Shown here in pieces: positions 16,401 through 21,714 of a DNA stretch of 25,250 nt; positions within the stretch are counted from its first letter, which is position 1, and every line of letters starts with the position of its first letter. The stretch covers positions 1-25,250 of IMG/VR virus record IMGVR_UViG_3300005468_000057; one strand, 5' to 3'. The position numbers were made by a program, and so were the translations under genes. The notes under the pieces are model-generated. The model saw only the letters and a program-made list of their open reading frames with translations, was not told the DNA's origin and ran no database searches. Source of the stretch: a virus.

Positions 16401-16738
16401 CCATCGCGCTGACATTTGCGCAATGGCTGGTTGCCCAGCGCAAAGAGCCCGAGCTTAGGTTCGATGCGCTGACCATCTTCCCGCTGTCGGACGACACACT
16501 GTTGTTCCCGCAGGCGCTGGGACGGGAGATTGGCGACCGGATCACCGTGTTGCGCAGGCCTCCCGGAGGGGGTACTGTGATCAGTCGAGACGAGTATATT
16601 CGGGGCATCGCCCACGACTTCACCCCGGGATCCTGGGTGACCACATGGACCCTGCAATCGGCACAGGATCTTAGTCTGCTTACACTGGACGACGCTGATC
16701 TAGGCGCGCTGGATAACGACAACGCCCTGGGGTACTGA
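13418..16738 (+). CDS. Large minor tail protein with carbohydrate-binding insertions
   Basis: An 1106-residue protein from a GTG start preceded by GAGGGGGAG. Residues 1 to about 190 resemble a LamG/concanavalin-type lectin domain. Residues about 280-380 (WSDITQYVSSGSLRRGSN, SLTLRNEDRRFDPTN) match the start of a distal-tail/baseplate hub. Two similar beta-sandwich modules resembling CBM4/9-type domains follow, at about 382-535 (GFENNTTAGW) and 583-736 (SFDTNTTGW). The last part (about 750-1106) with DTVSDRLNRILDTLGW and GLGELYIDGAGRIFYR is a tail-tip hub typical of actinophages. It probably combines tail-tip structure with surface glycan binding. Confidence 0.85.
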   Translation: MARVFGASDSLRCAIGALWTRTLGNTTYAVVMNVFTDSVWRTPIALHSSGGTAAGYIQLNPSNKVVFGHASGSAASTFTVTGADGWVLIACSKASGTATPRMHKYVFSTGAWTHQDGDASISDGASAGAGGTVRFGDWQGGDRLQGRIHVAGVFGGVLADAQVENLAAGLSPWIGYAAMSVWPFDQQDQATQKVRDLCGTSHEATRSGTSVSNLSDWGWTYGGSPIAVTSTAVSTDKPVTDSGTLSDSSALTVATVLDVSDSGTTSEHASVATTQAGPRLPSLFIEAGFGGDSADTSTYMHLDDPTRGVLDTATLAPDFIWSDITQYVSSGSLRRGSNRADGPILKYETGTCSLTLRNEDRRFDPTNLEGPYVSYTVASGSNTVVNSNTGFENNTTAGWTAAGGALTADTAQFHSGSYSGKLVPDGVTFRPTITTDQYSVDADQWYRISIWARCAATWGIHLCIYGYDADTDQVMISTSGTTTLAAGVWTNVIYTAKMPSDAVTGSAQVVMEGTPAGATILWTDDAEFSLMPEAPGTQVRPMTAIRVRAGWAEPDPGIAVQDVGTLPSDDSSLIYYLGSPGVAMNANPSFDTNTTGWTGLNASISRDTGTVYPEQVASLKITPNGSSASGGAVTDHTAVGTVAPGHTYRAYIWAYSPAGWSDLRTAVSWYDSSDSLIQTDTGTQVTVAAATWTQLSDDYVAPPNASRIRLQAYHGGTPAGTDVWYIWNATVALVDSPVFLPIVLDDWVAHYDNSNSRYDTVPRRVTGVTSLGNGYYQIALSQPLSQTAAAGDYLRGIDLVYDLFLGFADNWDINWDGPNWSEVQVNASDQFKVLNNVGMAEVGAIGNGDTVSDRLNRILDTLGWSQVSRAINDTDTTVLQDTTYGTDALSELQLAADSGLGELYIDGAGRIFYRGLGSSLIEARSAHSQATFGDGGGDELPYTNVEISYDDAQLVNDATISRANGTPQNAFDSSSIQRYLRHTFERTDLQMQSDTIALTFAQWLVAQRKEPELRFDALTIFPLSDDTLLFPQALGREIGDRITVLRRPPGGGTVISRDEYIRGIAHDFTPGSWVTTWTLQSAQDLSLLTLDDADLGALDNDNALGY

Positions 16739-16767
16739 TTCAGGGAAGAGTAGAAAGAACATAGCCT

Positions 16768-17298
16768 GTGGGAACAGCACCAGCTCCGCGTACTTGGTCG
16801 GTGGGCGAGGTCGTAACGGCCAGCCTGATGAACACCGAAGTCCGCGATGCCATCTATTTTATGACTCACCAGCCGTTTGCCGAGGTACGACACAACGCCA
16901 ACCAATCCATCACCAACAACGTGGACACGGCGTTGAACTTCGCCACCGAGTTGTGGGACACCGACGGCATGCACGACACGGTGACCAACAACACCCGCAT
17001 CACCTCGAACACCAGCGGGATCTACTTGGTCTGCGCGTTCGGGGCATTTGCCGGGAATGCCACAGGAAAACGCGATATCTTCCTCAAGCGCAGTGACGGC
17101 GTGGTCTACGGCCGAGATGGCATGATGCCCAACTCGACGGCCAACGCGTATCTGTCCACATTTGCTTTCGTGCCGTTGCCCGCTGGGTTCTACGTCGAGG
17201 GATGCGTGTATCAGAACAGCGGTGGCGCGCTCAACATCGACAACTCCCTGGGCGGTGGCCAGTACATGATGGCTATGTGGATGCGCAAGCACGAATAA
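16768..17298 (+). CDS. Tail fibre protein with C1q/TNF-like head domain
   Basis: A 176-residue protein with a GTG start at 16768 and weak AGAAAGAA upstream. The N-terminus TWSVGEVVTASLMNTEVRDAI is a common phage tail/fibre attachment motif. The remainder, with GIYLVCAFGAFAGNATGKRDIFLKRS, STFAFVPLPAGFYVEGCVYQNSGGALNI and a closing MMAMWMRKHE, follows the jelly-roll pattern of C1q/TNF-like fibre tips. It likely forms a trimeric receptor-contacting or tail-tip component. It follows the large hub gene, a common place for such fibres. The 17221 region holds a near copy of the GTGGCGCGC word. Confidence 0.7.
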   Translation: MGTAPAPRTWSVGEVVTASLMNTEVRDAIYFMTHQPFAEVRHNANQSITNNVDTALNFATELWDTDGMHDTVTNNTRITSNTSGIYLVCAFGAFAGNATGKRDIFLKRSDGVVYGRDGMMPNSTANAYLSTFAFVPLPAGFYVEGCVYQNSGGALNIDNSLGGGQYMMAMWMRKHE

Positions 17299-17313
17299 AG
17301 GGGGGAAGACCAA

Positions 17314-17826
17314 ATGGCCTACATCAATGTAGACACCAGTACCTCATTCACTCCGGTCAGTGTGTCAATTACCGACCGGTTCACTGGTGGGGACGGCACG
17401 GCGATCAAGTTCAATCGGGCGGTATCGGATTCGGCCAACCATTGGGGCGGCACGTCTGCGCCCGATGTCGTATGTAAGGGCGGATCGGCCGGGTATCTGG
17501 CCCAGGGTGTGGTGGCTTGCCGGTTCGAGGACTTCAGTAGCGGCACCGAGCTGCAGTTCTGGCAGATCGAGTATGACCAGTCTGGGGATATCGTCGAGGT
17601 CGGATACCATGAGGAGTGGTATGCCCCGACCGAACACGACGACCTTAGCCGCAGCGACCCGAACCACGACGTATCGGTCTGTCACAAACGGTTCCCCGTG
17701 TTCGCCTACGTAAATCCTGGTCACGAACTGGGGTTCCGAGCGACCCAGTACCATGATTCCGTGGAGGGATGGCGAATCGGCGTAATAGCTAAAGCACAAT
17801 GCGCACTGCAAATCGTCCCCAAGTAA
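17314..17826 (+). CDS. Hypothetical tail-region protein
   Basis: A 170-residue protein; AAGGGGGGAAG lies 7-8 nt before the ATG. No family is recognised with certainty. It is beta-rich and has several Cys and aromatic residues (CRFEDFSSGTELQFWQIEYD, HEEWYAPTEHDDLSRSD, GWRIGVIAKAQCALQIVPK). No signal peptide or membrane segment is visible. The place between fibre and lysis genes suggests a receptor-binding or minor tail component; secretion or adhesion roles are less likely. Confidence 0.65.
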   Translation: MAYINVDTSTSFTPVSVSITDRFTGGDGTAIKFNRAVSDSANHWGGTSAPDVVCKGGSAGYLAQGVVACRFEDFSSGTELQFWQIEYDQSGDIVEVGYHEEWYAPTEHDDLSRSDPNHDVSVCHKRFPVFAYVNPGHELGFRATQYHDSVEGWRIGVIAKAQCALQIVPK

Positions 17827-17861
17827 CCCTACCGTCTAGCCCCAGGCAGAGAGGTGACCGT

Positions 17862-18107
17862 TTGTGGAGTCCATCAACCGTCGTGGCGATGATTCGGGAC
17901 CTGGTGCTGTTGGGCGTGGGTTCGTTTGGTATCTTGTACCAGCAGCTAAACGGCCAGGTGAACGTACCGCTACTGGCGTTGTATACAGCAATGGTCGGCA
18001 TCCCAGGAGCAGCGCGAGTGGTGCAACTGGCGCTGCGACCAGAACTTACCGATCCGTCATCGTCGCAATCTCAGCAGCCCTCACAGCCTGGGGCATCTGG
18101 GTCCTGA
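17862..18107 (+). CDS. Two-helix membrane protein, possible holin
   Basis: An 81-residue frame from TTG 17862, which has GAGAGGTG about 7 nt upstream; alternative in-frame starts are GTG 17883 and ATG 17889. MIRDLVLLGVGSFGILYQ and VPLLALYTAMVGIPGAARVV are two hydrophobic helices, followed by a Ser/Gln/Pro-rich tail. This layout is common in small membrane proteins ahead of endolysins in actinophages, so a holin or holin-partner role is likely. The start is uncertain: GTG 17864 shares the same ribosome site but opens another frame, which ends in a hydrophobic stretch coupled to the next gene. Confidence 0.6.
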   Translation: MWSPSTVVAMIRDLVLLGVGSFGILYQQLNGQVNVPLLALYTAMVGIPGAARVVQLALRPELTDPSSSQSQQPSQPGASGS

Positions 18108-18123
18108 TCATGGCGATGATGAA

Positions 18124-18402
18124 ATGAAGGCGGGCATCTCGCCACCCCCGCTTCCGCCCCGACAGGCGCTTATCATCTCGATAGCGGTGATCGTGCTCAG
18201 TGTGCTATTGATGTTGGGGTTTAGTATCGTGTACTCGGGCTACCAGCAGCGCCAATCGGATAAGCGCTGGTGTGATCTGTTCGAGACTCTCGATAACCCC
18301 GTGCCCGATACCATTCGAGATCCGGCCCAGAAGGCCAGGTCTATTCGCGCTCAGCAGCAGTTTCACAAACTACGGGTGGACCTGGGATGCCTGAAGAAGT
18401 AG
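18124..18402 (+). CDS. Single-pass membrane protein of the lysis cassette
   Basis: A 92-residue protein with one strong transmembrane helix (ALIISIAVIVLSVLLMLGFSIVYS, about residues 15-38) and a charged outer part containing two cysteines (RWCDLF, DLGCLKK) that could pair outside the membrane. The proline-rich start and QQRQSDKRWCDLFETLDNPVP match a family of short membrane proteins beside actinophage endolysins. It has no clear ribosome site of its own; its ATG overlaps the stop of the alternative frame that ends at 18127. A holin accessory or spanin-like role is inferred. Confidence 0.7.
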   Translation: MKAGISPPPLPPRQALIISIAVIVLSVLLMLGFSIVYSGYQQRQSDKRWCDLFETLDNPVPDTIRDPAQKARSIRAQQQFHKLRVDLGCLKK

Positions 18403-18548
18403 GTCAGCCGGAGGACATCGGCCATCTGGCAACTGTAGATGTCGACCCGCGCGCGCATCACGCTACCGAGCTAGACGAAGAGAAAGTGCTGGCCGGGTTG
18501 TTCGGCCCGCACGACCCGAACGGGTTCTATCGGGGAGCGGCGAAGTGA
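18387..18548 (+). CDS. 53-residue acidic protein between membrane protein and endolysin
   Basis: A short frame, ATG 18387 to TGA 18546-18548. It overlaps the previous gene by 16 nt and the endolysin GTG by 4 nt (GTGA), so it is tightly coupled on both sides. It is acidic and hydrophilic; EEKVLAGLFGPHDPNGFYRG at the C-terminus resembles small proteins that precede endolysins in other actinophages. No membrane segment is visible. The function is unknown. Confidence 0.7.
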   Translation: MPEEVGQPEDIGHLATVDVDPRAHHATELDEEKVLAGLFGPHDPNGFYRGAAK

Positions 18549-19279
18549 GCGGCGTTACCTCGATGCTGAACTCGGCCCGTGCGAGCATCGGCACTAGTGG
18601 ACGCCCCAACGACATCACCCGAGAGTATTCGACCAACCATGGCAGCCTGTATCTGCGCGAACCGTGGTGCGACATGTCGGTAACCTATTGGGCGCGTCAC
18701 TCTGGCAACGCGGCAGCCGTGCTACCTGCCGGAGACCGGGCCTATACGGTGTGGCACGCACAGGATTTTCAGCGCGCAGGCAGGTGGCACGTCGGAACCG
18801 AGTCGGAAATAAACTCGGCCAAACCCGGCGACATCGTGTTTTTCGACTGGGGCGCCACCAACAACGTTGGGGCCATCGATCACGTTGGTATAGTGGAGAC
18901 CGCGCTGGGCGATGGCCGTGTTCAAACTATCGAGGGGAACACGGGCGACGCGGTGGCGCGCCGAGTGCGCAGTTACAGCGTGATCGCTGGCTACGGGCGT
19001 CCGGCCTACAGCGGTGGCGCGTCATCGAGCGGTTGGACGGAGAACATGGTGGGCAAACTGCCGACGATCGCCAAGGGTGCCAAGGGGACCAACGAGGCGG
19101 TTCAGACGGCTCGTGGACTGCTGCTGGCACGCAGCCATCCGGAGATCGGCACGGTCATGGATCGCGATTTTGATACCACCATGGACAAGGCCGTTCGTTC
19201 GGTGCAGGCCTGGGGCAAGGTAGCGGTCGATGGCGTCATCGGTCCCGATACTTGGGGCGTGCTGCTCCGGGTGCATTAG
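18545..19279 (+). CDS. Endolysin: CHAP amidase/peptidase with PG-binding domain
   Basis: A 244-residue protein with GGGGAG ahead of its GTG. The N-terminal domain is CHAP-type: Cys42 in REPWCDMSVTYWA, His113 in IDHVGIV, and Glu130/Asn132 in TIEGN form the expected catalytic set. AKPGDIVFFDWG is typical of CHAP. From about residue 168 to 244 (GTNEAVQTARGLLLAR, KVAVDGVIGPDTWGVL) there is a peptidoglycan-binding domain of the PG_binding_1 kind. There is no signal peptide, so export requires a holin. It would cut peptidoglycan of the host at the end of infection. Two copies of the GTGGCGCG word lie within its reading frame. Confidence 0.92.
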   Translation: MSGVTSMLNSARASIGTSGRPNDITREYSTNHGSLYLREPWCDMSVTYWARHSGNAAAVLPAGDRAYTVWHAQDFQRAGRWHVGTESEINSAKPGDIVFFDWGATNNVGAIDHVGIVETALGDGRVQTIEGNTGDAVARRVRSYSVIAGYGRPAYSGGASSSGWTENMVGKLPTIAKGAKGTNEAVQTARGLLLARSHPEIGTVMDRDFDTTMDKAVRSVQAWGKVAVDGVIGPDTWGVLLRVH

Positions 19280-19290
19280 AAAGGTCGCGT

Positions 19291-19563
19291 ATGATCGAGT
19301 CCCTGATTCGAACGGTGATTCCGTTCCTGGTCAGTGTGGTGATCGGCCAGGCTGCTAGATTCGGGCTTGGCCTGGACCCGGGTACGACCACCCAGGCCGT
19401 TACCGGCGTCGTGTTCGTCGTGTATTATGCGCTGGCCAGATGGCTGGAGGAGAACGGGCACGGGCAGGTGGCGCGCCTCATGCTGTCTCTAGGGGCCACC
19501 GGTAAGTCTCCGTCGTACCAGGAGCAGCCTGCCCCCACCGACACCAGGCCCATGCCTATGTGA
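19291..19563 (+). CDS. Holin-like membrane protein after endolysin
   Basis: A 90-residue protein; ATG 19291 has AGAAAGG upstream. It has two possible hydrophobic segments, LIRTVIPFLVSVVIGQAARFGL and the weaker AVTGVVFVVYYALARWL, then a charged, Pro-rich tail (SYQEQPAPTDTRPMPM). The arrangement fits actinophage membrane proteins encoded just after the endolysin. It is the last rightward gene before a strong bidirectional hairpin. A holin is the best guess; with several membrane proteins in the cassette, which one triggers lysis is not determinable here. Confidence 0.7.
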   Translation: MIESLIRTVIPFLVSVVIGQAARFGLGLDPGTTTQAVTGVVFVVYYALARWLEENGHGQVARLMLSLGATGKSPSYQEQPAPTDTRPMPM

Positions 19564-19588
19564 CATTTACCAGAACCCCCCACACGCC

Positions 19589-19645
19589 GGTGCCCCACCG
19601 GTCTTGGCTGCTCCTCTTCCCTGGCGGCCGGACCGGTGGGGCACC
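19589..19645. terminator. Bidirectional terminator between convergent operons
   Basis: GGTGCCCCACCGGTC (19589-19603) and GACCGGTGGGGCACC (19631-19645) are a perfect 15-bp inverted repeat with a 27-nt loop. It lies between the last rightward gene (ends 19563) and the last leftward frame (ends 19655), where transcription from both sides meets. T-runs are lacking on both sides, so it may not be a textbook Rho-independent terminator. Confidence 0.75.
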
Positions 19646-19654
19646 TCGCTGTAT

Positions 19655-19714
19655 TCAGGTAGTCTTACCGGGGGGCCTGCAGACGCAGATCACTCGTCCG
19701 CAGTTGTCGCACAT
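19655..19714 (-). CDS. Tiny cysteine-rich peptide, 19 residues
   Basis: The frame MCDNCGRVICVCRPPGKTT starts in a TGATG overlap with the previous gene's stop. CxxC followed by CxC could bind one metal ion. It has no ribosome site of its own and is very short; coupling and the terminator close downstream are the only support. It may also be chance. Confidence 0.35.
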   Translation of the reverse strand: MCDNCGRVICVCRPPGKTT

Positions 19715-19884
19715 CAGATCGCTGCCAGAGCGTCGGTGGCGGTGACCCTCAGCACCTCGCGAACGGGATTGGTGTCCCATGCGATCGCCAACGAATGCTC
19801 CAGATACCGCTCCATGTCCCGTTCGCTGGCCCGGACGTCGGCGACCACGGTCATCGTGACGACCATCCTCTTGGTCTCTGGCAT
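19714..19884 (-). CDS. 56-residue hypothetical protein
   Basis: Reading leftward, ATG at 19884 with GGGAGAGGAC about 7 nt upstream. The sequence MPETKRMVVTMTVVADVRAS then ERDMERYLEHSLAIAWDTNP suggests a beta strand and amphipathic helix, with no membrane segment or signal. The codon use is regular with G/C-ending codons, supporting a real gene over the longer, arginine-rich frame that overlaps it. It is the first gene after a strong intergenic hairpin. The function is unknown. Confidence 0.6.
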   Translation of the reverse strand: MPETKRMVVTMTVVADVRASERDMERYLEHSLAIAWDTNPVREVLRVTATDALAAI

Positions 19885-19902
19885 CGGTTCCGTCCTCTCC
19901 CT

Positions 19903-19957
19903 GGGGGGATTGCTGGGGGCAGCGTATCACATTGGTTGTCCCCGTGGCAATCCCCCC
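19903..19957. terminator. 11-bp inverted repeat after the lipoprotein operon
   Basis: GGGGGGATTGC (19903-19913) and GCAATCCCCCC (19947-19957) pair perfectly; an inner GGGG/CCCC pair can extend the structure. It lies just past the stop of the leftward lipoprotein gene and directly abuts the ribosome site of the next leftward gene, so it could end transcription or regulate the 56-residue gene. Confidence 0.6.
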
Positions 19958-19987
19958 ACCCTACCTAAAGCTCGGCGGGGTCGTCGG

Positions 19988-20356
19988 TCACCCGCCATCG
20001 TCCTTGGAAGGCGGCGTGCTGCCGGTGGCGGGCTGGCCGGGTGCCTGCAGCCCTGGGCGCCAGCCGGGGCAACGCGGGTCGGGCACGACCACAGGTGGCG
20101 CGTCCCCGCTGTGGTGAGTGGCGGTGAAGATCAGGTAGCCGAACTCTCCGTCGCACTTGATCGAGACGTTGGGGTAGCCGTCGGCGTTGTTCACGATGCG
20201 CGGTGGCGTATAGTCCTTTTTGCCCGTGGTCACGTCGCCGTGTCCGCGATTGTCGTCACGCGATCCTGCGCCACTACCGCAAGCCGATAGCGCCAGGGCC
20301 ACCGTCGCCGCACAGGCGATGACGGCGCCGGACAGCTGATTGGCGCGCTGGTTCAT
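19988..20356 (-). CDS. Phage lipoprotein
   Basis: A 122-residue protein with an N-terminal hydrophobic signal and lipobox LSAC (Cys26), so it should be exported and lipid-anchored on the outer face of the host membrane. The mature part has NVSIKCDGEFGYLIFTATHHS and VVVPDPRCPGW, with two cysteines likely joined by a disulphide, then a Pro/Ser/Asp-rich tail. Similar lipoproteins are common in actinophages. The start codon lies in an ATGA overlap with the upstream lipoprotein gene. The role is unconfirmed; blocking superinfection by related phages is a reasonable proposal. Confidence 0.8.
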   Translation of the reverse strand: MNQRANQLSGAVIACAATVALALSACGSGAGSRDDNRGHGDVTTGKKDYTPPRIVNNADGYPNVSIKCDGEFGYLIFTATHHSGDAPPVVVPDPRCPGWRPGLQAPGQPATGSTPPSKDDGG

Positions 20357-20619
20357 CGGACCTTCCTCGGGTTGATGGGTTTGGCCGGGGACACCGGCTT
20401 GATCGGCTTGATCGGTCGGATGCCAGGACGGCGGGCGGGGGAGGTGGCGCGCTGGGTCGGCTTGGCGGTCACAGTGCGGGTCGGGTGGTCGATGTCGATA
20501 TCGACACCTCCGCCGTTTCCGCCGCCGTCATCGATCGGCGAACCTGACCGGCAGCCGGTGGCCAGGGCCACCGTTACGACCAGCGCGATAGCCGCGCTGG
20601 TGCCTAGTTTTCCTGTCAC
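20353..20619 (-). CDS. Small lipoprotein with Lys/Pro-rich tail
   Basis: An 88-residue protein. I chose GTG 20619 because AAAGGGAAG lies 5-6 nt upstream and the frame then starts with a clear signal, SAAIALVVTVALATGC, ending in lipobox Cys23. The longer upstream extension of this frame is arginine-rich and non-conserved in look. The mature part is a Gly-rich linker, an acidic segment (VDIDIDHP) and a basic repeat-like tail (IKPIKPVSPAKPINPRK). The tail could touch anionic wall polymers. It is coupled to the next lipoprotein gene through ATGA. Confidence 0.75.
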   Translation of the reverse strand: MTGKLGTSAAIALVVTVALATGCRSGSPIDDGGGNGGGVDIDIDHPTRTVTAKPTQRATSPARRPGIRPIKPIKPVSPAKPINPRKVR

Positions 20620-20654
20620 GAGGTTCTTCCCTTTTTCGGTTGGCGAGAACTCGG

Positions 20655-20780
20655 CTAGTCCATGTACTTGAACAGTGCGATCAGCACAGCGGCCACGCAG
20701 ATCGCCACACCGATGATGGTAACGGCGCCTGGCCAATTGACGTGGTTGAGGTCTAGACCGGAGGAGGCTAGGGCGATCAT
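20655..20780 (-). CDS. 41-residue membrane protein
   Basis: A short frame from ATG 20780, with GGGAAAGGAACCCC immediately before it. GAVTIIGVAICVAAVLIALF (about residues 18-37) is a single transmembrane helix, followed by KYMD. Actinophages often encode very small proteins like this between lipoproteins. It lies 35 nt ahead of the Lys/Pro-rich lipoprotein gene. The function is unknown; it may assist membrane modification by its neighbours. Confidence 0.65.
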   Translation of the reverse strand: MIALASSGLDLNHVNWPGAVTIIGVAICVAAVLIALFKYMD

Positions 20781-20834
20781 GGGGTTCCTTTCCCGTGGAG
20801 TGGAGCCGAGCTGGGCGGGGCTGAGGGAGGGTAG

Positions 20835-20963
20835 TCAGTTGCCCCCGCGAACGCATTTGCCTACGCCATGTTTCTGCAGATCGCAGCTAGGGCAGACGTT
20901 TCGGCGTCCACACAAACCGCAGTTTACCAGGACGCTTCCGCAGGTTGAGCAGTTTCCGGGCAC
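20835..20963 (-). CDS. 42-residue cysteine-rich (zinc-binding type) protein
   Basis: A frame from GTG 20963 with seven cysteines: Cys5, 8, 15, 18, 24, 27 and 37. The pairs CSTC, CGLC and CPSC are CxxC knuckles that could hold one or two zinc ions. A GGAG ribosome site lies about 14 nt upstream, with a GTGGCGCGCCAC palindrome between it and the start. No membrane segment is visible. Such small zinc ribbons often bind nucleic acid or other proteins. It is placed 24 nt after the lipoprotein gene ending at 20988. Confidence 0.6.
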   Translation of the reverse strand: MPGNCSTCGSVLVNCGLCGRRNVCPSCDLQKHGVGKCVRGGN

Positions 20964-20987
20964 AGTGGCGCGCCACGCTCCTATCAG

Positions 20988-21362
20988 CTAGTTTATTTTC
21001 TTCCAGGGCTGGCAGCCCGACGATTCGAACGCCTTGTCGGTGGTCTTGATGGTAACGACGGTGGACCCGCCGATGTCGCTGTTGGCCAGGATCGCGTCCA
21101 GCTCGCCCGTGGTGTCCTTCAGCCGGGCCCAATAGCAGTTCCCGCCGGAATCGGCGGCCGGACCGTTCGTCTGGTAGCGTCCGGGCGCCATCTGGCCCTT
21201 GCTCGGTCCGACCAGGGTCACGCCCTCGCCGGATATCGTTCCGGCGGCCAGCGTGGTGGAGGCAACGGGCGGGTCGGTAGGCTCCGGCTTGACATCGGTG
21301 TTGCAGCCCGTGCCGGTGGCCAGCACTCCGGCCGCGACCAAGACGATCACGAATGCGCGCAT
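20988..21362 (-). CDS. Lipoprotein with conserved actinobacterial secreted domain
   Basis: A 124-residue protein; AGAAGGAGAT precedes its ATG. The signal peptide MRAFVIVLVAAGVLATGTGC ends at lipobox Cys20. The mature domain, PGRYQTNGPAADSGGNCYWARLKD, then TVVTIKTTDKAFESSGCQPWKKI, closely follows a domain found in secreted actinobacterial proteins and in actinophage lipoproteins, with two cysteines likely bridged. It would sit on the outer face of the host membrane. Resemblance to a host-type domain suggests capture from a host. A role in superinfection exclusion or envelope change is inferred. Confidence 0.8.
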   Translation of the reverse strand: MRAFVIVLVAAGVLATGTGCNTDVKPEPTDPPVASTTLAAGTISGEGVTLVGPSKGQMAPGRYQTNGPAADSGGNCYWARLKDTTGELDAILANSDIGGSTVVTIKTTDKAFESSGCQPWKKIN

Positions 21363-21475
21363 GGTGAAATCTCCTTCTGTGTGGGTGCGTGCTGTCGTGG
21401 AGCTAGGACGCTGCTGGCCACTGTGTGGTTCCTCTCAGTCAAATACGCGATAGGGAATTATCACCACCGAGTAAG

Positions 21476-21706
21476 CTACCAGTCCTCGATGAACGACTTG
21501 GTCTCCAGCCGTCTGGCCCGGAACGCCAACCCCAATCGCTTTGCTCGCTTGCTCCCCCGCAGTTCCTTCAGCATCGATGGCACGCGCCAGCCGTAGGCGG
21601 TCTCGGTCACGTAGTCCCAATAATCCATCTGGTCCGGCTGGTCGGGGCTATGAGACTCGATCCGCCAGACGTTTTTTACCCGCCGATCCGGATCGGGCCT
21701 GGACAT
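21476..21706 (-). CDS. 76-residue hypothetical protein
   Basis: Starts at ATG 21706 with TAGGAGAACG upstream, 8 nt after the exonuclease stop, so it shares that transcript. It is charged and rich in aromatic residues (KNVWRIES, DQMDYWDYVTETAYGWRVPSML), with a basic middle (KELRGSKRAKRLGLAFRARRL). No cysteine, signal or membrane segment is visible. It may help the exonuclease or bind nucleic acid, but I do not recognise the family. Confidence 0.6.
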   Translation of the reverse strand: MSRPDPDRRVKNVWRIESHSPDQPDQMDYWDYVTETAYGWRVPSMLKELRGSKRAKRLGLAFRARRLETKSFIEDW

Positions 21707-21714
21707 ACGTTCTC

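Noticed and set aside
19655-19930. A 91-residue minus-strand frame rich in Arg, Gly and Asp
   Set aside because: Most of it is a shifted reading of the 56-residue gene, which has better codon use and a clear ribosome site. Only the last 19 residues (Cys-rich) remain as a weak candidate.
20353-20856. Long version of the Lys/Pro-rich lipoprotein (167 residues)
   Set aside because: The upstream part is Arg-rich and overlaps the 41-residue membrane gene. GTG 20619 has a good ribosome site and begins directly with a signal peptide.
21363-21475. Promoter or extra gene ahead of the lipoprotein at 21362
   Set aside because: The gap has a ribosome site for the lipoprotein, but I found no convincing -35/-10 pair and no frame with both a start and a ribosome site.
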